Assembly: GCF_918797525.1 (NCBI RefSeq)
Contig: NZ_OU963893.1
Coordinates: 868,001 to 932,000 of the forward strand
DNA from: an unidentified bacterial endosymbiont
GTDB taxonomy: Bacteria; Pseudomonadota; Gammaproteobacteria; Enterobacterales; Enterobacteriaceae
Direction: 5' to 3'
DNA length: 64,000 bases
The notes under the pieces were generated by a model, which worked only from the letters and a program-made list of their open reading frames with translations, was not told where the DNA came from and made no database searches. Below, piece by piece: positions 13,419-22,577 of the stretch (the first letter of the stretch is position 1; each line of letters begins with the position of its first letter). The position numbers were made by a program, and so were the translations under genes.

Positions 13419-14117
13419 TTATTCAGGCAGGCGATCGTTCCCGGTTACAACCGCGAGTGCAAAACCATCCCACCCTTTCGATCCAACCGTTTGTATTGCC
13501 GTTGCAGTGAGCCGCGGGTGTTTCGCCAGCACTGAAAGAAATGTGCGAACCCCGGTGACGCTGTCGTCTGTACTGTCGTTTTGCAGGATCTGGCCGCCGC
13601 GAACAATATTATCGGCGATGATAAGCGTTCCAGGGCGGGAGAGGCGTAAGGCCCACTCCAGGTAGGCGGGGTTATTTTTTTTATCGGCATCGATAAAAAT
13701 GAGATCGAACGGACCTTTCAGTAAAGGCAATACGTCGAGCGCCTGACCGGTACGAAGATCAACGCGATCGAGCAGGCCCGCAGCCCGCACATTGTGTAAT
13801 GCGACCTTCGCGTGCCGTTCGTTGGCTTCTATAGTGGTAATTCGCCCGTCTGGCTGGAGCGAACGAGCCATCCAGATAGTGCTAAATGCGCCCAGCGTGC
13901 CTATCTCCAGAATACGTTTGGCCTGCAACAAGGTAATAAAGAAGGCGAGCGTTTTCCCTTGCATCATGGAGACATCATGCTCGGGTAATCCTGCGTCGAA
14001 GTTAGCAGCCAGTACCGTGTTAAGCGTGTTATTCACAGGGGAAAAAAGCGTAGAAAGCCAGGCATCAACTGCCGACCATTTTTCTAACTCTGCTGCGGAA
14101 GGAGGCGTATTATTCAC
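13419..14117 (-). CDS. class I SAM-dependent O-methyltransferase (CCoAMT-like)
   Basis: 232 residues. It resembles the caffeoyl-CoA/catechol O-methyltransferase family: SAM motif LEIGTLGAFSTIWMA (about 72), acidic pair TTIEANERH, and the metal-binding FDLIFIDADKKN and IADNIVRGG segments. The substrate is unknown. It is transcribed away from a TetR regulator gene 165 bp away, an arrangement typical of a repressor controlling its neighbour. Whether it belongs with the natural-product cluster beyond the TetR gene is uncertain. Confidence 0.88.
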   Translation of the reverse strand: MNNTPPSAAELEKWSAVDAWLSTLFSPVNNTLNTVLAANFDAGLPEHDVSMMQGKTLAFFITLLQAKRILEIGTLGAFSTIWMARSLQPDGRITTIEANERHAKVALHNVRAAGLLDRVDLRTGQALDVLPLLKGPFDLIFIDADKKNNPAYLEWALRLSRPGTLIIADNIVRGGQILQNDSTDDSVTGVRTFLSVLAKHPRLTATAIQTVGSKGWDGFALAVVTGNDRLPE

Positions 14118-14170
14118 GTGATATCTTCCTTATCATCTGTTTAATCAGATGTCAGAAGGATAGTTGTGCT

Positions 14171-14190
14171 CAGGTGGCTTTGCAAACCTG
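14171..14190. promoter_or_regulatory. candidate TetR operator between methyltransferase and tetR genes
   Basis: CAGGT and ACCTG arms enclose 10 bases in the divergent intergenic region. Spacing and position suit a TetR-family site, but the arms are short and the central part is not symmetrical. Confidence 0.3.
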
Positions 14191-14282
14191 ACCGACATTT
14201 TGCTCATGCTATACTTCGTCATTATTTTTAAATATAATATATGCAAATGGTAATTCCTTTTTAAGGTTGTGGGTAAGTGGGT

Positions 14283-14861
14283 ATGAAATCAAAATATCAG
14301 GATATTATAAATTCATCCGCCCTTCTTTTTAATGTTGAAGGCTATGTCTTACCCAGTATTGACAAAATTTCTGAAGCTGCCGGAATATCAAAAATGACGT
14401 TTTATCGCTATTTCAGCGATAAAGAGTCGTTAATTCGCGCTATTCTTGAAGATAAACATCAGAAGTTTATTGCCGAGCTGCTGCTGATAACCGAAAAGGA
14501 AAAATCGCCGAAGGATAAGCTATTCGCTATATTCAATTTTTATCACCAGTGGTTTGCACGATCTTATTTTCATGGCTGTATATTTTCCCGTGCTGTTGTA
14601 GAATTGGGTAATAGCATGCCTGCGCTCAGTAATATCGTTTTTGATTTTAAAAGCGATCTCCTTGCGGTTGTGCGAAATATATTAAATGACTGCCTGAAGC
14701 CAGAGCCGGCTGAACGTGTTGCTTTCATCGTTATTATGCTCATTGATGGCGCCATTTCGGTGAGCCAGACGATGGATAAAGAGGTTCGCGAATACCCTGC
14801 GGCCATGACCGCCTGGTCGGCAGCTAAAGCCGTTATTTATTCTGAGGGCGGTGAGTTATAG
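14283..14861 (+). CDS. TetR/AcrR-family transcriptional regulator
   Basis: 192 residues from ATG 14283 (GTG 14277 is an alternative start). The N-terminal helix-turn-helix (IINSSALLFNVEGY, SIDKISEAAGISKMTFYRYFSDKESLIRAIL) is typical of TetR. The C-terminal half is a helical ligand-binding domain with YFHGCIFSRAVVELG. It is noticeably more AT-rich than the core genes. It could control the divergent methyltransferase, the downstream oxidase at 15052, or both. Confidence 0.9.
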   Translation: MKSKYQDIINSSALLFNVEGYVLPSIDKISEAAGISKMTFYRYFSDKESLIRAILEDKHQKFIAELLLITEKEKSPKDKLFAIFNFYHQWFARSYFHGCIFSRAVVELGNSMPALSNIVFDFKSDLLAVVRNILNDCLKPEPAERVAFIVIMLIDGAISVSQTMDKEVREYPAAMTAWSAAKAVIYSEGGEL

Positions 14862-14980
14862 TCAGCATTGCCGCCATCTTTCGCGCTAAATATCGACATT
14901 ATGCTAAAACTCAGTTTTTCCCTTCGACTTCATGGCGATCCTCACCGCAAAATACTCATTTTCACACTTTGATACATATA

Positions 14981-14998
14981 TGTAACATTTATGTTGCA
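14981..14998. promoter_or_regulatory. inverted repeat in front of the first HDO oxidase gene
   Basis: TGTAACAT-TT-ATGTTGCA has arms matching at 7 of 8 positions. It is placed 54 bases before ATG 15052 and just downstream of a TTGATA hexamer (14969-14974). CATGCATG follows directly. Its position suits an operator of a local regulator, such as the TetR protein. Confidence 0.4.
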
Positions 14999-15051
14999 TG
15001 CATGTTGTCGCCTGAGTAAAGTCGAAACCCTGGGACAGTGAGGGGTTAATC

Positions 15052-16116
15052 ATGATAAGCAAAAATGCGTCTTTATCGGTAATTGACAGAGAATTTGCCT
15101 TAAAGTCTGAAAATAAATTAGATACATTATTTCTTCAACTGATTGATAGTAATGATATTAACTCGATTCTTGAACTGCGGCCTCAGCTAACGCAGCAGTT
15201 AATGCGTCTGGCGTCACAAGCGAGTCTTGCTGCCTTTGAACATCACGATGACGAGGCGCTCCGCCAGGTCCATCAGACGCTTTTCTACGCTTACCACTCT
15301 CATCTTGCCGAGCCGCTCTCCTGTTCAAGCCGAAATCAGTACCATCCGGTATTGTTGCAGGTCCGTACTTTCCTGGAGTCGCAGTGGCTATATAGCGAAA
15401 AACGCCGCGCCAGAATGCACGCATTGTCGTTATCTGCCCAAAATATTATTGCCGAACTTCACCTGCTGTGGAAAAACCACGCAGTGTCATCGCATGCGTT
15501 GTTTGATTTTCTTGAGCATGAGGCCAATAGCCAGCAGCTTTACTATTTTTTCAAAAGCGACAGTGCGTTGAATTTATTGTTCTTCGATCTGGTGGCGATG
15601 ACCCTGGTGGGCTCTTTCCCTGAAACGCGGGGTGAAATAAGCCAGAATTTATGGGATGAGATTGGCCAGGGTAGTAATGAATTTACGCACGTAAATTTGT
15701 ATAAAGATTTACTCCATCGTCGCGGTATCGATCTGCCCGACGATCACTATACCCATCTGTATGACTGGCAGGGCCTGGCAGGCTATAACCTGTTTATGAT
15801 GGGAGGGGTCACACGCTGTCATTACTATAAACTGATTGGCATGATGGCGATGACGGAATTGCTCGACCCGTCGCAATATGAAAAGCTGGTTAACGGCAGC
15901 CGTCGTCTTGGCCTGTCGGCGCGAGATGTGCATTACTACAGCGAGCATATCTCTGTCGATGTCGATCACGCTGATGGCTGGCTTAACAACGTTATTGTTC
16001 CCGTCGCGCAGCGTTATCCTCAGGCGCTGGAGGAGATCTACTTTGGCGCCCGGTTACGTTTGCAAACCTGTCAGGACTATTACGACAATTTGCTCAAAAC
16101 GCTAAAGGCGTTGTAA
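15052..16116 (+). CDS. heme-oxygenase-fold di-iron oxidase (iron-containing redox enzyme family)
   Basis: 354 residues, with GAGGGG before ATG 15052. An N-terminal helical region (1-145) precedes a heme-oxygenase-like domain. Signature segments are DEIGQGSNEFTH (E203, H213) and HISVDVDH (H299, D303, H306), plus a candidate Glu at 269. This is the metal-ligand pattern of HDO enzymes such as UndA, BesC and SznF, which cleave or hydroxylate amino- and fatty-acid-type substrates with O2. The substrate is unknown. It is AT-rich compared with the genes after it and converges on the leftward enzyme operon. I infer it belongs to the cluster because the cluster encodes a second heme-oxygenase-fold protein. 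Confidence 0.85.
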   Translation: MISKNASLSVIDREFALKSENKLDTLFLQLIDSNDINSILELRPQLTQQLMRLASQASLAAFEHHDDEALRQVHQTLFYAYHSHLAEPLSCSSRNQYHPVLLQVRTFLESQWLYSEKRRARMHALSLSAQNIIAELHLLWKNHAVSSHALFDFLEHEANSQQLYYFFKSDSALNLLFFDLVAMTLVGSFPETRGEISQNLWDEIGQGSNEFTHVNLYKDLLHRRGIDLPDDHYTHLYDWQGLAGYNLFMMGGVTRCHYYKLIGMMAMTELLDPSQYEKLVNGSRRLGLSARDVHYYSEHISVDVDHADGWLNNVIVPVAQRYPQALEEIYFGARLRLQTCQDYYDNLLKTLKAL

Positions 16117-16122
16117 CACTCA

Positions 16123-16144
16123 TGCGCCGGGGTCGCCCGGCGCA
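16123..16144. terminator. bidirectional hairpin between HDO gene and nucleotidyltransferase gene
   Basis: TGCGCCGGG-GTCG-CCCGGCGCA is a perfect 9-bp GC-rich stem with a 4-nt loop, exactly in the 38-bp gap between the two convergent genes. It marks the 3' end of the leftward biosynthetic operon. Confidence 0.7.
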
Positions 16145-16154
16145 AGTGTATGTA

Positions 16155-17381
16155 TTATGGCTCCGGCTCGGGTGTCAAAGGGATAGGCGATGAGGCGAGA
16201 ACCGACTGTAAATACGCGATCTCTTCATCGCTGAAGACGCCCACGCCGCCCAGCAAGAAGGTGCCTGCTGGCGTCATTAGCAGCCTGTAACGCCCCTTTT
16301 TCACCTGCTGCAACGGCTGTGGATGGGGATTGATCAGAATGCCGTAAATCGGGATGGCGAACTGCATAGCCAGACCAATGGCCCAGGGTCTGTCGAAAAC
16401 ACCGAAGATCCGCAGCAAAACGTCGGCTTTCTGGCAGGCGCTATCGAGACCTTTTCGTAACCGATTACGCCAGCCAGCCGTGCCCGATGTCCCCCGCGTA
16501 CGGACCCTTTCCTCAAGCTGAACCAGCTCGTACGGAGGCGACTGGTCGAAGCGGACAAAGGCCGCAATCAGCTTTATGACCTGCTCGCCAAGGCCCGCAT
16601 TCGTCAGGGCCGTGGCCAGAGCGTTAAGTTGATCCTGGTCGGTGAGCGTCATGCACAGGCAGTAACCATCATAGAGATCCCGCAGCATGCACTCCGGGCG
16701 TGTAGCAAGCTCCATGAAAAATACGGTGAGCATCATCGGGGTATCTGGCACGCAGAGCGCAAGCTCCCCGAAGCGTTTTTCAGTGGCATGCGCGCGCAGC
16801 GCAAGCCAACTGAGCTGGAGGTTATCATCGACCGCAAACTGACCGATATGCAGCTCAACGCCGCCGTCTTCATTTCCCTCCCGATGGATAAAGCGGGCCA
16901 GCCCCTGCCAGCTTTTCAACTCCTTGCGCCATACCAACTGCGTCATAAAGGGCAAATGAAAGCCATTATTGAGCAACTGGGTGGCTATATGGCAGAAGGT
17001 AGTGAAATCAGCGACGACCACATCCAGGTCTTTTGCGAACCGATCCATTTTTTCAGGGTAGAGGATCTCATGACCAAAGCCCTTCATTAACATGGCGTTG
17101 GCGCTTTGGCTGAAAGGGGCGGCGAGCCGTAGCGCGGCAAGCCAGCTGGAACGCTCAAGCGCGTGGGTGTGCAACATCGTTTGATACTTTTCCGGCAGCG
17201 GCGAGGCCTGATACTGCTGGTAGAGCGCCGCGACGTGCGGCAGAATTTTATGCCTAACGGCGCGTTCAAGGCCGTGTTGCCACTGTTCCGCCGTCAAGGC
17301 TTGCGCCTGCTCGCCGGCATGCTGAGGATCAAACAAAAAACGGCATAACAGCCGATCGAGGGTAGCGTGCGTAGTTATCAT
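16155..17381 (-). CDS. PF14907-type nucleotidyltransferase family protein
   Basis: 408 residues. The segment LMKGFGHEILYPEKMDRFAKDLDVVV (about 97-122) matches the hallmark of the 'uncharacterised nucleotidyltransferase' family (K-G, YP, R..KDLD). Those acidic residues would bind metal-NTP. A histidine-rich strand (GGVELHIGQF) and C-terminal helices follow. Homologues occur beside RiPP genes, including some lasso-peptide clusters, and are thought to act on peptides or small products; the exact reaction is unknown. Its ATG overlaps the aminotransferase stop by 4 bases (ATGA), so it is translationally coupled as the last gene of the leftward operon. Confidence 0.8.
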   Translation of the reverse strand: MITTHATLDRLLCRFLFDPQHAGEQAQALTAEQWQHGLERAVRHKILPHVAALYQQYQASPLPEKYQTMLHTHALERSSWLAALRLAAPFSQSANAMLMKGFGHEILYPEKMDRFAKDLDVVVADFTTFCHIATQLLNNGFHLPFMTQLVWRKELKSWQGLARFIHREGNEDGGVELHIGQFAVDDNLQLSWLALRAHATEKRFGELALCVPDTPMMLTVFFMELATRPECMLRDLYDGYCLCMTLTDQDQLNALATALTNAGLGEQVIKLIAAFVRFDQSPPYELVQLEERVRTRGTSGTAGWRNRLRKGLDSACQKADVLLRIFGVFDRPWAIGLAMQFAIPIYGILINPHPQPLQQVKKGRYRLLMTPAGTFLLGGVGVFSDEEIAYLQSVLASSPIPLTPEPEP

Positions 17382-18451
17382 CGCGTGTGTTCCTTCAGGG
17401 CCTGTTCGAGGCGCTGCATTCTGCTGGCCTCCAGCGGGACGCTGAGGCGCAACAGGGTGGTAGAGGTATCGGCTTTCTGCCAGAAATGGTGCTGTTTTCC
17501 ACCAATCCCCAGTCTTCGCAGTGCGGGCTCTTCGCCTGAGGGGAGAAAAATATAGGGCATGGCTTCGCTGGAGGGGATCACCGGCCAGCCGGAAAATAGC
17601 CCGAGCGCGGCTTGTTTCTGCTCCTGGATTCGCGCTCGCAGCGCGAGGGTACTGTCTTTAGCCATCAGCAGAGCGTAGGTGATCCGCAGCGTTAATGACG
17701 GATTTAACAATGGCGGAATATGTTCCCGGAGTATGTTTCTGAGCGCCGGGGAGGAGAGACAAAATCCCATCCGCAGCCCGCCCAGCCCCCAGGCTTTTGA
17801 CATGCCGCGCAGTACGATGAGGTTTGGCAGACGGGCCAGCAGATGAACCGCGCTACAGGAGGGTGCAAGGTAGTTGGCATTGGATTCATCAATCAGCAGC
17901 CTGATGCCCGCGCTCGCCAGCGCGTCCCCCAGTTCATAAATGCTCTCAAGGGACGTGACTGCGCCCTGCATAAGCGCGGGGCGCTCCAGGAAATAGAGAT
18001 TGCTATCCAGGCTGCTGGCCTGCCGGACGCTTTCCGCCACCGTCGCGGATGAGATGCGTTCTGCGCGTCGCCCGGAGTGGGTTAACCACCAGGGAAAGTC
18101 CGGGTAAACCTCACTGGCGATGGCGACGTGCCGCCCGGCGCTCAGCGCGGGCAACGTGCTCAGCAGTTGAATGACTCCGGCTCCACAGGCCAGCGCAAAA
18201 TCCTTTTTCTGAATACCAAAATAGTGGGCGATGGCGGGCGCAAGGCGCTGTTCCCCCCAGGGGTCGTCAACGGCGTAATGCCAGGTCGCAGGTAGCAGAC
18301 CCTCAATTTCCTCCTGCAGGCTGCGCGTAATCAGGCCGTTCAGGGAGGGGGTAATAAAATCCCGCTCATCCTGCGTCCAGGCCAGATTTAACCGCTCGGG
18401 CGTATCATCAAGCTTAAGATGGCGGTAGGAATCAATCGCCCGGTTTAACAT
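17378..18451 (-). CDS. PLP-dependent class I/II aminotransferase (HisC/CobD-like)
   Basis: 357 residues from ATG 18451, which has GGAGG at 5 bases; ATG 18463 is a less likely alternative. Fold-type-I features are visible: ACGAGVIQLLS, LLIDESNANYLAP (the Asp that pairs with the PLP nitrogen) and GMSKAWGLGGLRMGF (Schiff-base Lys). Closest in feel to histidinol-phosphate aminotransferase or threonine-phosphate decarboxylase. It would transaminate or decarboxylate an amino-acid-like intermediate. It overlaps the phosphodiesterase stop by 7 bases and the next gene by 4. Confidence 0.85.
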   Translation of the reverse strand: MLNRAIDSYRHLKLDDTPERLNLAWTQDERDFITPSLNGLITRSLQEEIEGLLPATWHYAVDDPWGEQRLAPAIAHYFGIQKKDFALACGAGVIQLLSTLPALSAGRHVAIASEVYPDFPWWLTHSGRRAERISSATVAESVRQASSLDSNLYFLERPALMQGAVTSLESIYELGDALASAGIRLLIDESNANYLAPSCSAVHLLARLPNLIVLRGMSKAWGLGGLRMGFCLSSPALRNILREHIPPLLNPSLTLRITYALLMAKDSTLALRARIQEQKQAALGLFSGWPVIPSSEAMPYIFLPSGEEPALRRLGIGGKQHHFWQKADTSTTLLRLSVPLEASRMQRLEQALKEHTR

Positions 18452-19479
18452 TGCGCCTCCCATACGGCATAAAAGACGTCGAGTTCGTCCGGCTGGCGTG
18501 AGCCGTGTTCATACCGGTAGCCTGGCGGGGCGATAAACCGTTCACCACGCGCAATCAGGAACAGATTGCCCGCGCGGGCAGGCACATCATCCAGTTCTGC
18601 GGCGGGAATGACCTCGGCAAACTCTCCCAGGCGGTCGGTCAGGGCATGCTGGAATTCGGTGAGCCTGGTACCGGGAACATAGAACCAGCGCGTCAGCCCG
18701 GCCCCCCCCATGGTGGCATCGAACCTTTCGCACAGCAGGGCAATCTGTTGGGCTACCTGCTCGTCGTGAAGAACGGGCACCAGGCCATGATCGGAATGTG
18801 CGATGGTATCGTAGCCCCGCTGCGCCAGCCTGACGGCGAGCTCATCTATACCCTGCAGAAATGCCATAACGTAAGCGTCATAGCCCTGCGTATGGATGTA
18901 ATGATCGACATCGATAAATATCCAGACCAGGCTCGGGGTGGCTGCCCGCCGGAGCGCGCGCTCAATTGTGGTTTCCAGCGCGTTGAGAATGACCCAAACC
19001 GGCTGTGGCGGCGAAAGGGTAAAAAAAGCGGTTCGGTCGATAATTTCTGCGCCATCCAGTAATGCGCGCGTCCAGGCTCCTTCAATGGGGAGCAGATCGC
19101 CGATCGCGGCTTGCGGGAGATAACCGCAGCGGCGCGCGTCATGGAAAATGTTATCCGTAGGGATTGCCAGCGCTTCCCCCTGATACTGGCAGAGATTGAT
19201 AAGCGAATCCGGTTGGTGGTTGTGCCTGAACACGACGCCGGGAATACCGTGTTCTTTCACGCCGAGCCCGGTCAGGCTGCTGAGCCAGCCGGTGGTGGAG
19301 GTGGTGGGAAAAACCGCCTGCCAGCGTTCAATGACCGGCGTTTGCCACAGGGGGTCAACCCGTTTACCGGGGATGCCATCCAGGGCAAACACAATCTGGT
19401 GCGTGTTGCGCGACATGCGCGCCATTATGCGCTCACGAAATTGCCGCTGGCTTACGCGCGACGCTGCTTGTGCTGTCAT
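18445..19479 (-). CDS. type I phosphodiesterase / nucleotide pyrophosphatase-like (alkaline phosphatase superfamily)
   Basis: 344 residues, cytosolic by appearance (no signal peptide). Metal and nucleophile motifs of the NPP family are present: FALDGIPG, FPTTSTTGWLSSLTG (Thr nucleophile), IDVDHYIHTQG and HSDHGLVP. Such enzymes hydrolyse phosphodiester, phosphonate or pyrophosphate bonds. In this operon, next to a nucleotidyltransferase and a kinase-like protein, it could remove or rearrange a nucleotidyl or phosphoryl group on an intermediate. ATGA overlap with the upstream FAD gene. Confidence 0.85.
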   Translation of the reverse strand: MTAQAASRVSQRQFRERIMARMSRNTHQIVFALDGIPGKRVDPLWQTPVIERWQAVFPTTSTTGWLSSLTGLGVKEHGIPGVVFRHNHQPDSLINLCQYQGEALAIPTDNIFHDARRCGYLPQAAIGDLLPIEGAWTRALLDGAEIIDRTAFFTLSPPQPVWVILNALETTIERALRRAATPSLVWIFIDVDHYIHTQGYDAYVMAFLQGIDELAVRLAQRGYDTIAHSDHGLVPVLHDEQVAQQIALLCERFDATMGGAGLTRWFYVPGTRLTEFQHALTDRLGEFAEVIPAAELDDVPARAGNLFLIARGERFIAPPGYRYEHGSRQPDELDVFYAVWEAQC

Positions 19480-21602
19480 AGTCGCTCCGTTTCGGTTACC
19501 GGCTGCGTGCTTTCTGCCATCTGGGCCAGCAGATCGGTGGCCCAGTTATTGACGGCGCTGAGAATAGCGCTATTGGTGTCGGGACGTGCGGCTGCATTCT
19601 GGAAAAAACAGAGCCCTTCAGCCGGTGCCCCCAGAAACGTTAATCGCCTCTCAAAGTGGTTTTGGTCATCGACAGGATGAAAGTCGCGCGTGAGATCCAG
19701 GGCGCCGGGGATAAAGCGCGTCCCGTCTGCGCCACGATTTTCCCACAGGCGCGCCAGCCCGGCGGCGAGCAGGGAAGGGTAGAGAGGATTACGTTGCCGA
19801 CGCGCATCGAAGGGGTGTAAACGGGCGCAGCACAGGTGGTCTACCCGTTGCTGATAGTGCCGACCCGCGAGCCGGTAACCGCGAAGCGGGCCGCAAGCGC
19901 GGACGCGGGTTCCGCCAGGGGCGATCGTTACCCGTCCACAGGCAATCAGGCAGCCCAGCTTCTCCATGGCTTCTGTACCTGCGCCATTGGACAGGCGGTT
20001 ATAGTGGGAGAGCCAGTGGCGGATAAAATCCTGCTGCGAGGCGGGCGTCAGGCCGCCAAAATCGGTGGCTGCCGAGAAGACGGGGCGTAAATCGCGCCAG
20101 ACACCGTCGCAGGCGGCCTTCAGGGGGTTAGAGAGATTGCCCTGTGCGGCAAAGGCCAGATCGCGCGCCAGTGCGTCGAGTTGTTCCGCTTTGCCAGGCC
20201 GTTGCCTGCGCGCGCTGGGGTAAAAAATAGCCTGCCAGTCGAATTGATGGTGATAGATATTTTGGGCGTGACGCCATTTGATCTCCTCCCGGGTGAGCGC
20301 GCGCAGGCGCTCAATGGCCTGCTCCGGCGTGACAGATTCATCCGTCAGCGTGCAAACATACGCGGCTGCCGCCTCCTGAACGGCCTGGCCCGAGTGGACG
20401 GTGCCCTGACGGGCCAGGCTCAGCGCGTGTGCCATCTGACGAAAATGGTCGCCCCAGAGTGCCATCAGCGTGTCAACATCGTACCGGACGTCCGGGCCCG
20501 TATGCGTCAAAAACGCCTGATAATGTGGCGCCAGCGCCGCGCTGACGTTCTGCGCGAACCGCTCGCCGAACAGGGTCCGGTAATAGATCCACGCCATTTC
20601 CAGTACGATTAAGGGAAAAACATCCTGCCTGAAATCGAGCTGCCGACAGACGTTACCATCGCGCAGCACGGTCGACCGACCCCGGTGACGCCGCAGGGAA
20701 GCGATGGCCTGTTCACTAAAAAAGTGCGGGCGGTGCAGATCGTCGGCGGTTTTTTGATTGCGCGCCCGGGCGGTATAAAGCTGGCCGCTTCGGCTCAGGG
20801 CGATAATTTGCACCGGCTCATGGCCGCTGGCTTGATAACGCAAAGGACCCCGCGCCGTGCGAACAAAACGACCTCCCCGTCCCTCCGTCAAATGCAGGCA
20901 GATGTCGATGGCGGTGAGGCCCATACCGCTGAGGGCGATGCGGCTACCGGCGTCCACGCTGTCCAGTTGATCCAGCGGATAAGCGTATGACGTATAGGTT
21001 AAGCCGCGTTGATAACGCGCTTCAGCCGTTTGCCAGTGGGCGCGGCAAGGGGTATGTCCGGTCACAAAGAGCGCATAGTCGGCGCGCAAACCTGCCGGTA
21101 ACCCTGGGGTATGCAGCAGAAAAGCAGGGGGATCGCGCGTGACGCGCGTGACCTCTTCTGCATGCGTCGTTACCGTTATGCCGGGCAGGGCTCGCAGGGC
21201 GTCGGCGTAAGTATCGAAATAGTCGCGCAGCGCCAGGCCGTGTAAATAGCGATGCGGCATGTCATGGGGCTGTAAATCAAAACGGGCGTCGCCCGTCGCG
21301 TAAAAACGCTGACGACACCAGTGATAAAAGTTAAGGCGCAGCGACGCGGGAAGCAGGGCGTTTGCCATGCTGACGGACTCATCGGCGGCAAAGGCGATTT
21401 GATCGACCGGGCGGTTCAGATAGCAGCTTTTGCTCTGGCGATCGCTGTGCGCCATCCCTGCGCCAAAACGTCCTGTGTTATCAAAGATGTGAATCGAGAG
21501 CTGACGTACGGGCGGGCAGTTAGTCAAGAGCGCCAGCAGACGCTCCAGGGCGTACACTGCGCGCGGACCGCCGCCGACGATTGCCACCACCACGTTATCC
21601 AT
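19476..21602 (-). CDS. large FAD/NAD(P)-binding protein (PF13454-like)
   Basis: 708 residues. The N-terminus carries a Rossmann dinucleotide motif (VAIVGGGPRAVYALERLL) and FDNTGRFGAGMAHS. A second nucleotide-binding element (RIALSGMGLTAIDICLHLTEG) lies near residue 245. The rest is a long helical region. This pattern fits the FAD-NAD(P)-binding family (PF13454) of poorly known oxidoreductases related to flavin N-monooxygenases. It is the largest and most GC-rich gene of the cluster. GGAAGG precedes ATG 21602, and only 14 bases separate it from the gene upstream. Substrate unknown. Confidence 0.8.
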   Translation of the reverse strand: MDNVVVAIVGGGPRAVYALERLLALLTNCPPVRQLSIHIFDNTGRFGAGMAHSDRQSKSCYLNRPVDQIAFAADESVSMANALLPASLRLNFYHWCRQRFYATGDARFDLQPHDMPHRYLHGLALRDYFDTYADALRALPGITVTTHAEEVTRVTRDPPAFLLHTPGLPAGLRADYALFVTGHTPCRAHWQTAEARYQRGLTYTSYAYPLDQLDSVDAGSRIALSGMGLTAIDICLHLTEGRGGRFVRTARGPLRYQASGHEPVQIIALSRSGQLYTARARNQKTADDLHRPHFFSEQAIASLRRHRGRSTVLRDGNVCRQLDFRQDVFPLIVLEMAWIYYRTLFGERFAQNVSAALAPHYQAFLTHTGPDVRYDVDTLMALWGDHFRQMAHALSLARQGTVHSGQAVQEAAAAYVCTLTDESVTPEQAIERLRALTREEIKWRHAQNIYHHQFDWQAIFYPSARRQRPGKAEQLDALARDLAFAAQGNLSNPLKAACDGVWRDLRPVFSAATDFGGLTPASQQDFIRHWLSHYNRLSNGAGTEAMEKLGCLIACGRVTIAPGGTRVRACGPLRGYRLAGRHYQQRVDHLCCARLHPFDARRQRNPLYPSLLAAGLARLWENRGADGTRFIPGALDLTRDFHPVDDQNHFERRLTFLGAPAEGLCFFQNAAARPDTNSAILSAVNNWATDLLAQMAESTQPVTETERL

Positions 21603-21616
21603 ACGCTTACCTTCCG

Positions 21617-22549
21617 TTACGATTTGGCTTTTTGGTGCCAGTGCAGGCCCTGAATCGTCATTGAATTGGTGTCATTGGCGACATCCAGCAGAGACTGCGC
21701 CCACAATCTTAGGCGTTTGCTGTTATCCTGCTTTTTGAAGTTCAGCATAAAGTCCATATCCTGATACCCGGAAAAACGGTCGCCAAAAAAGGCCGGGAAG
21801 GAGGAGTAATGCACGGTAATGGCATCCATCCCGGTTTGTCTGGCAATATCCAGGAATTCGGGCTTCATGTAGCCGGCAATGCTCAGGCGTCCGTTGCTTA
21901 GCGTCTGGCGCAGGGTTTTAAGCATGCCGATAATCGCCGGATGGTTATGGCGATCGAAACCGCTTCCGCGGCTGGCGCCTACTACCAGGCTACTGAGATC
22001 GTTCATGCCGACGAGGAAGTTTTCCAGACCGAGCCGCTGGATATCTTTGGCGTGCCACAGGGCGGCCGGCGTTTCCAGCATGCATGACACTTTATTGGGG
22101 AAACTGAAGCGGCGAACATAATCCATGCCAAATTCGATCTCTGACATTTCGCAGATGTAGGGAAACATGATGTGCAGATTTTTATGCTTCCTGGCGAGGG
22201 TGGTAACCACGTCAAATTCCAGATCGAAGGTGCGTGGCAATGCCATCGCACGACGCATTCCGCGTAAGCCGATAGTCGGAAACTCTTCTAAAACGTACTC
22301 GTCATAGCCTTCCAGCATATTAATTTCATTCGCTGGCGCATCGATAAAGCGGTACCAGACATCTTTATCCGGGAAGGTTCGCAGAATGTTTTCGATATAC
22401 GTTTCCATGATCTGACGCCCGTCGGCAGCCGTCAGGTATTTTCCGGCGCGGCGAAAAATATACTCACCCCGGAGCAGACCCACGGCCGAGACTTCCTCAT
22501 AAATACGCGCGTCGGGGAGTTCGCCGCTCAAAGAGACTTCTATTTCCAT
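21617..22549 (-). CDS. stand-alone PEP-utilising-enzyme TIM-barrel domain protein
   Basis: 310 residues, AGGAG before ATG 22549. The sequence follows the C-terminal substrate barrel of PEP synthase, PPDK and PTS enzyme I: AVGLLRGEYIFRRAG (equivalent of GVGLLRTEF), WYRFIDAPANEINML, LRGMRRAM and KVSCMLETPAALWHA (equivalent of GxMIExPxA). The phosphohistidine swivel and ATP-grasp domains of those enzymes are absent. An isolated barrel could bind PEP or pyruvate and act as an aldolase, lyase or phosphotransferase partner. HpcH/HpaI aldolases share this fold, so that alternative remains open. Confidence 0.75.
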   Translation of the reverse strand: MEIEVSLSGELPDARIYEEVSAVGLLRGEYIFRRAGKYLTAADGRQIMETYIENILRTFPDKDVWYRFIDAPANEINMLEGYDEYVLEEFPTIGLRGMRRAMALPRTFDLEFDVVTTLARKHKNLHIMFPYICEMSEIEFGMDYVRRFSFPNKVSCMLETPAALWHAKDIQRLGLENFLVGMNDLSSLVVGASRGSGFDRHNHPAIIGMLKTLRQTLSNGRLSIAGYMKPEFLDIARQTGMDAITVHYSSFPAFFGDRFSGYQDMDFMLNFKKQDNSKRLRLWAQSLLDVANDTNSMTIQGLHWHQKAKS

Positions 22550-22577
22550 AACTGGCTCCTGATAAAATACTATTCTG

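Noticed and set aside
21617..22549. PEP mutase starting a phosphonate pathway
   Set aside because: The sequence follows the PPDK/PEP-synthase barrel, and the PEP mutase active-site motif (EDKxxxxxNS) is missing.
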